From: Lautropia sp. SCN 69-89
GTDB lineage: Bacteria > Pseudomonadota > Gammaproteobacteria > Burkholderiales > Burkholderiaceae_E
Direction of reading: 5' to 3'
DNA: 64,000 nt
Assembly (NCBI GenBank): GCA_001724855.1
Contig: MEED01000013.1
Coordinates: forward strand, 1-64,000
Positions within the stretch are counted from its first letter, which is position 1. Each line of letters opens with the position of its first letter. The notes under the pieces are model-generated. The model worked only from the letters and a program-made list of their open reading frames with translations. It had not been told where the DNA came from and made no database searches. Positions 9,008-16,104 of this stretch are shown in pieces. The position numbers and the translations under genes were made by a program.

Positions 9008-10023
9008 TGCGGCCCCCCGGTCTTCCTGGGGGCCGCGCGCACCGCGAATCGGCCGAGATGACCGACCAGGCCGCGCGGGAAAGCGATCACCGACAACACG
9101 AACAGCAGGCCGATCACGATCTGATGATGTTCGGTGATCGTTCCCACCACCGATTTCAGGATGGTGAGGATCGCCGACCCATAGAGTGCGCCGATCAGCG
9201 TTCCCACTCCGCCGACGACAACGGTGATGACGGCATTGCCCGAGACCTGGAAGAAGAGGAGTTCCGGCGAAACGAAGCCGCGGAGCATGGGATAGAGGGC
9301 TCCGCAAAGCGCCGCGATATCGGCGGCAAGCACGAAAGCAGCCAGCTTGTATCGCCACGGGCGGCAGCCCAGAAACGGCACTCTCGCCTCGTTGGTCCGA
9401 ATCGCGACGAGCGTCCGCCCGAGCGGCGTCGCCATCACGTATGCCGACAACAGGTAGAGAGCCAACACGAGAGCCAGGACGAACAGGAAGAATCCCGCGG
9501 CATCCGTGGTACTGATCCGAAATACCAGCATGTCGATCTCGATGGCCGGGATGCCGATCAGGCCGTCGGATGCACCGAGGGCGCGGACGTTGAAGACGAT
9601 GCGGGATACGACCTGCGCGAGGCCGAAAGTGATCAGTGCGAAATACACGCCTCGCGCCCTGATGGCGATCACTCCGGCGATCAGGCCGAAAATCGTGGCA
9701 GTCCCGAGGACGACCCCCATCGCCAGCGAGAAGGACGGCGCCACCTCCTTGAGGACCAGGCCCGACGCATAGGCGCCGTACCCGAAGAACAGAGCCTGGC
9801 CCAGAGACAGCAGGCCAGTGAATCCGAGGAGGATGTCCACGGCCAGCGCGAGGCCGCCGAAAATCAGCGCCTCCGTGGCCAGGCGCAGATAGAAGGTGTC
9901 GCCGACTGCCGCTGCCACAAGGGCAAAGAGGACGGCGAACACGAAGAAACCCCTGGCGAACAGCCTGGCGACCTGCCCGCGGTCCGGTGCCCCGTGAAAA
10001 TCGGCCGCAGTGCCGTCAGCCAT
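9004..10023 (-). CDS. livM: Branched-chain-type ABC importer permease LivM
   Basis: Inner-membrane permease subunit, 339 residues, about ten hydrophobic segments. The family motif is seen in GFTGLLSLGQALFFGYGAYASG near residue 68 and the cytoplasmic coupling loop in the segment GRTLVAIRTNEARVPFLG near 200, followed by YKLAAFVLAADIAALCGALY. The start overlaps the end of livH by eight bases and the stop overlaps livG by four. It pairs with LivH to form the translocation channel. Confidence 0.95.
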   Translation of the reverse strand: MADGTAADFHGAPDRGQVARLFARGFFVFAVLFALVAAAVGDTFYLRLATEALIFGGLALAVDILLGFTGLLSLGQALFFGYGAYASGLVLKEVAPSFSLAMGVVLGTATIFGLIAGVIAIRARGVYFALITFGLAQVVSRIVFNVRALGASDGLIGIPAIEIDMLVFRISTTDAAGFFLFVLALVLALYLLSAYVMATPLGRTLVAIRTNEARVPFLGCRPWRYKLAAFVLAADIAALCGALYPMLRGFVSPELLFFQVSGNAVITVVVGGVGTLIGALYGSAILTILKSVVGTITEHHQIVIGLLFVLSVIAFPRGLVGHLGRFAVRAAPRKTGGPQ

Positions 10024-10909
10024 GGCCGAGTCTTCCGAAAAGGCCTTGGGGTCGGACCATCAGCACGGCAACCATGACCGAGAACAAGAGAGGCTCGGAC
10101 CAGACCGGAGAGATGTACAGGCTCGATATGGCTTCGATCTGCGTGAGTACGAGGCCAGCCAGTACTGCGCCCTTGATGCTTCCCATGCCGCCGACGATGA
10201 TCACGCTGAACGCGATCAGGATGAAGTCCCGACCCATTGTCGGGAAGACGGAGTAGACGGGCGCAAGCAGGATCCCCGAAACTCCGGCGAGCGCGACGCC
10301 GAATGCGAACGTCCCGGCATAAACGCGCCCCACCCGCACTCCCAGTGAAGCCGCCATGTTCCGATCGAACGCCGCCGCGCGAACCATCGCCCCGAGGTTC
10401 GTGCGATAGACGATCATCCAGACAGCGGCGATGATCGCGGCACCCACGCCCATCATGAACAGCCTGTAATTGGGGAAATGCATGCCCACGATTTCGCTCG
10501 CCCCGGAGATGGGTTGCTCCAGCCTGACGGGGTTCGGCCCGAAGACCAGCTTCAAGACATCCTCGATGACGATCGCAAGGCCGAATGTCAGCAACAACGT
10601 CAGGATGTGTCGCTCCCGGTGATGGAACACTCTCTGAATCAGCCATCGCTCGGTGACATAGCCCAGCGGCGCCATGATCAGCGGCACAAGAGCAAGGGCG
10701 AGCCAGAAGCCCACGCCGGCGGCAACCAGCGCAAAGCCGAGATACGCGCCGACGGCGTAGAACTCCCCGTGAGCCATGTTGATCACGTCGAGAAGGCCGA
10801 AGATGATCGTGAGCCCCAGCGCCATGAGGACGATCGCGACGCCGATCGACGCGCCGTTCATCATTTGCGGAGCCAGCACGAACTGAAGCCAGTCCAGGAA
10901 GGAGCTCAT
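10016..10909 (-). CDS. livH: Branched-chain-type ABC importer permease LivH
   Basis: Inner-membrane permease subunit partnering LivM, 297 residues with about eight hydrophobic segments. Typical LivH features are GLTIIFGLLDVINMAHGEFYAVGAY near residue 32 and the loop NLGAMVRAAAFDRNMAASLGV near 175. A 162-base spacer (10910-11071) separates it from the binding-protein gene; I see no separate gene or clear terminator there, so the spacer may only lower expression of the membrane parts relative to the binding protein. Confidence 0.94.
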   Translation of the reverse strand: MSSFLDWLQFVLAPQMMNGASIGVAIVLMALGLTIIFGLLDVINMAHGEFYAVGAYLGFALVAAGVGFWLALALVPLIMAPLGYVTERWLIQRVFHHRERHILTLLLTFGLAIVIEDVLKLVFGPNPVRLEQPISGASEIVGMHFPNYRLFMMGVGAAIIAAVWMIVYRTNLGAMVRAAAFDRNMAASLGVRVGRVYAGTFAFGVALAGVSGILLAPVYSVFPTMGRDFILIAFSVIIVGGMGSIKGAVLAGLVLTQIEAISSLYISPVWSEPLLFSVMVAVLMVRPQGLFGRLGHG

Positions 10910-11071
10910 TCGAAATCACCCGTGCGCGATGGACAGCAAGCGGGAACGACCAACGTCCGGGACGGATCCATGCCCGTGACCGGCGCGCCGAACTCCGGGG
11001 CATTCATCCGTCGCGTGGATCGACCGGGAAACGTCCAGTCGCGTCCCTGATCACCCAGGCTGCGCGCCCGG

Positions 11072-12241
11072 CTAGAAACGCGAGCAGTTGTCCGGCCCGA
11101 CGGCTACCTTGCCATCGATCTTGGCGATGATCCGGAATTTTCCGTCGACAACCTGCACCGCGTACATGTCCTGGATCGCCTGATGATCGCCGGCGCGCAT
11201 GTGCTTCAGGCCTTGAGGCGTGTCCCACTCCAGCCCCCGCATGGCGGCTCGCACCTTCGCGGTGTCGGTGGAACCGGCCTTCTCGACCGCCGCCTTGTAG
11301 AAATAGACGACGCCGTATGAATCCGTTGCATAGAGATCAGGCGCATCCTTGAACGCCGCCCGGAACGCCGTGACGAACTTCCGGTTCTGTGGCAAGTCGA
11401 GGTCGGGCGAATAGGCGGCGCCGGTGATGAACCCGTTTGCGGCCTTGCCAATCGCGCCGATGTTCTGGGAAGTGACGGCCCCGGCGGCACCGATGATCGA
11501 GAGATTATTTGTGAGGCCGTAGTCGTTCATCTGTGTCAGCAGACGGACGGTGTCATTGCCCGCCACCGATGTGTACAACACGGTCGGGCGGGCCGACCTG
11601 ATCTGCCCGAAGAACGGGGAATAGTCCTTGCTGCCCAGTGGCGCAAACAACTCGCCGGTACTCGAAGCGCCCTTTTGTTCGGCGACGCTCCGGAACGCAG
11701 CAACGGTACTGCGCCCCATTTCGTAGTCGGGTCCCAGGTAGAAGACTCGCGCCTTGGGCTTCTCGCGTGCAAGCCATTCCGCGAGGGCCGCCGACTGCAT
11801 TCCTGCACTCGCATTCACGCGGAATACGTTCGGCGAGCACTTCTCGCCCGTGATCACGTCGGAGAACGACACCGTGGTCGCGATCAGGCGATCATTCCGC
11901 TCGGCGAGCTGCCCGACTGCAAGCGTCGAGCCCGAGTTGACCGTACCGGTCAGGAAATCCACCTTGCCGACCTGGAAGAGCTTCTCGGCTTTCTGCGTCG
12001 CGACGGCGGGGTTGGCCTCCTCGTCTTCGATCGACAGCTCGATCTTGCGGCCCGCGATCCCCCCTGCATCGTTGATTTCCTTCGCGGCCAACTCGATGCC
12101 GCGCTTCACCTGCTCTCCAATCGGGGCATACGTGCCCGAGAGCGGCGTCACCACGCCGATGCGAATGGGGTCGGCGGCCTGGACGCCTGAAGTCGCCCCT
12201 GCGGCAGCCACCAGGCAGGCGATCCTGAACAAGCTCTTCAT
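11072..12241 (-). CDS. ABC importer periplasmic substrate-binding protein (LivK-like)
   Basis: Type I periplasmic binding protein of the branched-chain/amide family that delivers ligand to LivHM. The start at 12241 is supported by an AGGAG ribosome site and a clear signal peptide (MKSLFRIACLVAAAGATSGVQA). The mature protein opens with DPIRIGVVTPLSGTYAPIGEQ, the family's first strand and ligand loop. Length 389 residues. Members of this family bind amino acids, amides, urea or aromatic acids. The neighbouring ligases and Mo-hydroxylase favour an aromatic or heterocyclic acid, which is inference. Confidence 0.93.
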   Translation of the reverse strand: MKSLFRIACLVAAAGATSGVQAADPIRIGVVTPLSGTYAPIGEQVKRGIELAAKEINDAGGIAGRKIELSIEDEEANPAVATQKAEKLFQVGKVDFLTGTVNSGSTLAVGQLAERNDRLIATTVSFSDVITGEKCSPNVFRVNASAGMQSAALAEWLAREKPKARVFYLGPDYEMGRSTVAAFRSVAEQKGASSTGELFAPLGSKDYSPFFGQIRSARPTVLYTSVAGNDTVRLLTQMNDYGLTNNLSIIGAAGAVTSQNIGAIGKAANGFITGAAYSPDLDLPQNRKFVTAFRAAFKDAPDLYATDSYGVVYFYKAAVEKAGSTDTAKVRAAMRGLEWDTPQGLKHMRAGDHQAIQDMYAVQVVDGKFRIIAKIDGKVAVGPDNCSRF

Positions 12242-12326
12242 GGTTCTGTCTCCTCGTTGTCTTGATTGAATCCGGCCCCATTCGACGACGCGGGGCGCAG
12301 CAAGTGCGGCGCGCCCCGCGATGCCG

Positions 12327-13139
12327 TCAGTTGCCGCGATACGTCGCCTTGCGCTTCTCGAAGAAGGCCTGCGCGCCCTCCTTGTAGTCGTACGAATCGC
12401 GCAGCTTCTCGTACGCGTGTCCTTCGATGTCGAAGCCCGCATCCAGGCTCGCGTTTTCGCCCTGGTTCAGCACCCGTTTCAGCGTCGAGAGCACAAGCGG
12501 CGACAGTGCGTTCAGCTTCGCCGCGTAGCTGTCGATGGCCTTGTCCAACGCTGCGGAATCCTCGACCACCTCGGTGAGCAAGCCCCAGCTGTGCGCTTCC
12601 GGAGCCGGAAGCCGACGGCCCATCAACACCATGTCCTTGGTGCGCGTCATCCCGACCATGCGCAGGACTCTCTGGCTTCCTCCGGAGCCCGGGATCTGGC
12701 CAATCGTCACCTCGGGCAGCGCGACCAGCGTCTCCCTGGTCGCAAGCCGGAAATCACAGGCCAGAGCCAGCTCCCAGCCGACGCCAAAGGCGTACTTCTC
12801 GAGCGCGGCGATCACCGGCTTGGAGCAGCGCTCGGGCGCCGCGATGTTCCATGCCAGATGCGACATCCCGTCGCGCGGCACGTCGAAGAAGCCGCGCACG
12901 TCGCCACCGGATGTATACACGCCGTTCGCACCGCGGATGACGACCACGCCCACGTCGGGGTCGCGGTCCATTTCCTCGATGATGGCGCGAATCTGCGTCC
13001 GCGCCTTGTACGAGACGATGTTGAGCGGCGGCCTGTCGAGGTACAGATAGCCGATACGCTTCTTCTCGTCGACCTCCACGCGCAGGCCGTCGAGCTTGTC
13101 GAGATCCTCGGCGCGCCGAGCCGCGTACTTGTTCGTCAT
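12327..13139 (-). CDS. Enoyl-CoA hydratase/isomerase (crotonase fold)
   Basis: Crotonase-family enzyme, 270 residues. The oxyanion-hole segment is GANGVYTSGGDVRGF, and both glutamates used by true hydratases are kept: one in GVGWELALACD and one in LPEVTIGQIPGSGG. It sits 85 bases after the binding-protein gene start and 13 bases before the upstream ligase's stop, inside the same run. In a furoate-like scheme this family supplies the ring-opening thioester hydrolysis or hydration step; in an ordinary scheme it hydrates an enoyl-CoA. Both remain possible. Confidence 0.9.
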   Translation of the reverse strand: MTNKYAARRAEDLDKLDGLRVEVDEKKRIGYLYLDRPPLNIVSYKARTQIRAIIEEMDRDPDVGVVVIRGANGVYTSGGDVRGFFDVPRDGMSHLAWNIAAPERCSKPVIAALEKYAFGVGWELALACDFRLATRETLVALPEVTIGQIPGSGGSQRVLRMVGMTRTKDMVLMGRRLPAPEAHSWGLLTEVVEDSAALDKAIDSYAAKLNALSPLVLSTLKRVLNQGENASLDAGFDIEGHAYEKLRDSYDYKEGAQAFFEKRKATYRGN

Positions 13140-13152
13140 GATTGACTCCTTT

Positions 13153-14712
13153 TCAGTCAGTGTGTTTGAAGTTGGGCAGACGCCTGTAGCGTCCAGCCTT
13201 CAGCTCGCGGCGCAGGATCTTCCCGACCGCCGATTTCGGAACCTGCTCAACGAAGACATAGCCGCGTGGCCGCTTGAACCGCGCCAGCTCGCTCGCGACG
13301 CAGAACGCATCCAGCGCCTCGGGACTCGCATCCGTCGATGAAGGCTCGACGAACGCGACCACCCGGGCGCCATAGCGCGCGTCCTCGATCCCGACCACCG
13401 CCACTCGCGATACGAGCGGGCAGCGCGAGAGCACGTTCTCGACCTCTTCCGGATGGATGTTTTCGCCACCCGAGATGATCATGTCGTCGACCCGGCCCAG
13501 TACCCATAGCTCCCCGTCGTCGTCGATCGATCCGAGATCGCCGGTGAAATACCAGCCGTGCCGGATCGCTCGCGCGTTTGCGTCGGGCCTGTTCCAGTAG
13601 CCGGCAAAGGCCTCGGGACTGGACATCGTGGCGATGATCTCGCCCGCCTCGCCCGGCGCGAGGATCTCGTCGGGCGACACGTCGAGGCCCGGATCGGCCC
13701 GAACGATTCGAAGTTCCTGGTTGAGCCCTGCACTCCCGGCGCATCCGGGCTTCACGTCCAGGTGGTCGCAGAAGGCGAACGTGTAGATCTCGCTCGAGCC
13801 GTAGTAATTCACCCAACGCCTTGGCTGAAATACCTCTCGGCACGCTTCCGACAACGCGTCGGTCATCGTCATGCCCGCATAGCCGAGCTTGGACAACGCG
13901 GGACGTGCGTACTTGTGCAGGCCTGGATGGCCGACCATGTCGTGGTAAAGCGTCGGCACCAGGAACATCGCACTCACGCGTTCGTCCTGGATCAGGCGAA
14001 GCGCAAGCTCGGTATCGTAGTTCGGCATGCAGACAAAGACGCCGTTGAGCAGGGCACTCGACAGCAGCACCCGCACCCCCATGGTGTGATACATCGGCAT
14101 CACACCGAGCGAGATCTCTCCGAAGCCATACTGGTTGTGGGCGATGTGGGAGACCGCCGCGGCTCTCTCGTTCGCATGCGAGCGCGGCACGCCCTTCGGC
14201 CGACCCGTCGTGCCCGACGTGTAGAGCATCATGCAGATCTCGCGCTCGTCGAACGCCTCCGGCATGGGCAGCGGTTCCGACGCCAGAAGGGCCGCGAACC
14301 GGACCGAAGCCTGGATCGCGTCGATGGCGCCGATCGCGATCGCCTCGGGATGACGCGCAAGCGCTTCGTGCGCAGCCGCCTCGGAGCTGCCCTCGTAGAC
14401 GATCGCGCGCCCGTTCGAATCCCCGAGGCAATAGGTCACCTCCGTCCCTGTCGAACGCCAGTTGAGCGGGGTGTAGATGAGGCCGAGCAAATGACAGGCC
14501 CAGTACAGGACCGTCAGCTCGTAGCGATTCTTCAAGAGGCAGACGACGTGATCCCCGCGCCGAAGGCCCAGGGCGGCCATGCCACCCGCCACGCGACTCG
14601 CATCGTCGAACCATTGTCGATAGGTGCGGCGCGTGTCGCCGTCCACGATCGCCAACGCCGCTGGACGGCGGGCGACAGTCGTCGCGAATGCGCGTCCCAG
14701 ATGCATGTTCAT
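13153..14712 (-). CDS. AMP-forming acyl-CoA ligase
   Basis: Second adenylate-forming ligase of the run, 519 residues. The start at 14712 (MNMHLGRAFATTVARRP) overlaps the stop of the [2Fe-2S] subunit gene by four bases; upstream frame is only a shadow. Motifs are the ATP loop YTSGTTGRPKGVPRSH near residue 160, YYGSSE near 290, the hinge GRVDDMIISGGENIHPEE near 405 and the lysine segment SAVGKILRREL near 500. Direct coupling to coxSML-type genes suggests it makes the CoA thioester that the molybdenum hydroxylase then oxidises, as in furoyl-CoA or benzoyl-CoA derivative pathways. That order is inference. Confidence 0.91.
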   Translation of the reverse strand: MNMHLGRAFATTVARRPAALAIVDGDTRRTYRQWFDDASRVAGGMAALGLRRGDHVVCLLKNRYELTVLYWACHLLGLIYTPLNWRSTGTEVTYCLGDSNGRAIVYEGSSEAAAHEALARHPEAIAIGAIDAIQASVRFAALLASEPLPMPEAFDEREICMMLYTSGTTGRPKGVPRSHANERAAAVSHIAHNQYGFGEISLGVMPMYHTMGVRVLLSSALLNGVFVCMPNYDTELALRLIQDERVSAMFLVPTLYHDMVGHPGLHKYARPALSKLGYAGMTMTDALSEACREVFQPRRWVNYYGSSEIYTFAFCDHLDVKPGCAGSAGLNQELRIVRADPGLDVSPDEILAPGEAGEIIATMSSPEAFAGYWNRPDANARAIRHGWYFTGDLGSIDDDGELWVLGRVDDMIISGGENIHPEEVENVLSRCPLVSRVAVVGIEDARYGARVVAFVEPSSTDASPEALDAFCVASELARFKRPRGYVFVEQVPKSAVGKILRRELKAGRYRRLPNFKHTD

Positions 14713-15221
14713 CGCTCCTGAACCTCCGCGTCCCGTTGCGCTGTCGCTGCAACGTCGAGGATTGCCTCGACCATTCCCGCGTACCCGGTGCATCGGCAGA
14801 TGTGCCCCGAAAGCATTTCCCTGACCTGCTCTTCGGTTGGGGCCGGATTCGCCTCGAGGTAGCTGGTCGAGGACATCAGCACACCTGCCGTGCAAAAACC
14901 GCACTGCAGCGCGTGATGACGACGGAATGCCTCCTGCAGGGCGCTCAGCCTCCCGCCCTCGGCGAGGCCCTCCACCGTGACGACGTCGGCACCCTCCGCC
15001 TCGATCGCGCGCTGCGTGCAGCTGCGCACCGCGCGTCCGCCGACGAGCACCGTGCAAGCGCCGCAGACACCGTGCTCGCAGCCGACATGCACGCCACGCA
15101 TGCCGAGTTCGTGACGCAGGAAGTCGGACAACAGGGTCCGCGGTTCCGCCAGACCGCTGATGCGGCGGCCGTTCACCGTCATCTCGACACGCCGCTTTTC
15201 GCCCGCCGGGATTCTCAGCAT
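14709..15221 (-). CDS. Molybdenum hydroxylase [2Fe-2S] subunit (CoxS type)
   Basis: Electron-transfer subunit of a xanthine-oxidase-family enzyme. The N-terminal plant-ferredoxin cluster is bound by cysteines in GCEHGVCGACTVLVGG plus the cysteine of VRSCTQ; the second cluster by CGFCTAG and CRCTGY. Length 170 is typical. The start at 15221 (MLRIPAG) has GAGGTGAG just upstream. It lies 13 bases after the FAD subunit and overlaps the ligase gene as ATGA. The order large-medium-small subunit is a rearrangement of the coxMSL order. Confidence 0.94.
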   Translation of the reverse strand: MLRIPAGEKRRVEMTVNGRRISGLAEPRTLLSDFLRHELGMRGVHVGCEHGVCGACTVLVGGRAVRSCTQRAIEAEGADVVTVEGLAEGGRLSALQEAFRRHHALQCGFCTAGVLMSSTSYLEANPAPTEEQVREMLSGHICRCTGYAGMVEAILDVAATAQRDAEVQER

Positions 15222-15234
15222 GCTCACCTCGAAC

Positions 15235-16104
15235 TCAACGCTGTGCCTTCGCCGACTCGAACGCGGCCATTGCGGCGTCCTCGACCAGCGCCCGAACCAG
15301 CGCGCGCCGGTAGTCGGCGCTCGCCTTGACGTCGGACATGGGATCCGCAGCCGCAGCCGCATCGGCGGCAACCGCCCGCGCCGTCTCCCGATCCGCCGCC
15401 GCGCCACGGAAACCCTTCGTTTCGGCCAACACTGGCCTGTCCTCGACGCCGCCCAGCCCGACGCGAAGATCCTCGATCGAACCGGATGCATCGAGCGTGA
15501 CCGCACAAGCGACGGCAGCGATCGCGAAATCACCGTGGCGCTGCGCGATCTCGCGGAAACCGTAGCCGGTACCGCGCGCCGACATCGGCCAGACCAGGCC
15601 CGTAAGCAGCTCGTCGCTTCGACGCGCGGTGGTCAGCACGCCCTGGAAGAACTCGGCCGCCGGCACCACCCGGCGAGCGCGTTTCGATCTCAATTCGATC
15701 GATCCACCCAGCGTAGCCAGGCAAAGGGGGATCTCGGCACTGGGATCGGCATGCGCAACCGAACCGGCCAGCGTGCCACGGCTGCGCGTCTGGAAGTGCC
15801 CGACGTTCGGCAGCCCGAGTGCGAGCAACGGTGCCGCAGCCATCAACTCGGAATGGGCCAGCGCATCGGCCTGGACCACGGTGGCGCCGGTGTGCACGCC
15901 GTCGCGCGCGAGCTGCACGCGGCCGAGCTCTCCGATCTTCTTGATGTCCATCAGGATCCGGGGCCGAACCAACCGCATGTTGAGCATCGGTCCGAGCGAC
16001 ATCCCGCCGGCGAGAATCGAGACGTCGGCGCCGTATTCGGCCAGCAAGCCCAGCGCTTCGTCGAGCCTGTCGGGTCTGCAGTAGTCGAAAGCCGCCGGCT
16101 TCAC
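15235..16104 (-). CDS. Molybdenum hydroxylase FAD-binding subunit (CoxM type)
   Basis: FAD subunit of the Mo-hydroxylase, 289 residues. The start is taken as GTG at 16104, giving the family-typical VKPAAFDYCRPDRLDEAL opening and a four-base GTGA overlap with the large-subunit stop; an ATG at 16161 would overlap the large subunit by 61 bases. FAD loops are visible as LAGGMSLGPMLNMRL near residue 35 and RGTLAGSVAHADPSAE near 100. It passes electrons from the iron-sulfur clusters to the final acceptor. Confidence 0.92.
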   Translation of the reverse strand: MKPAAFDYCRPDRLDEALGLLAEYGADVSILAGGMSLGPMLNMRLVRPRILMDIKKIGELGRVQLARDGVHTGATVVQADALAHSELMAAAPLLALGLPNVGHFQTRSRGTLAGSVAHADPSAEIPLCLATLGGSIELRSKRARRVVPAAEFFQGVLTTARRSDELLTGLVWPMSARGTGYGFREIAQRHGDFAIAAVACAVTLDASGSIEDLRVGLGGVEDRPVLAETKGFRGAAADRETARAVAADAAAAADPMSDVKASADYRRALVRALVEDAAMAAFESAKAQR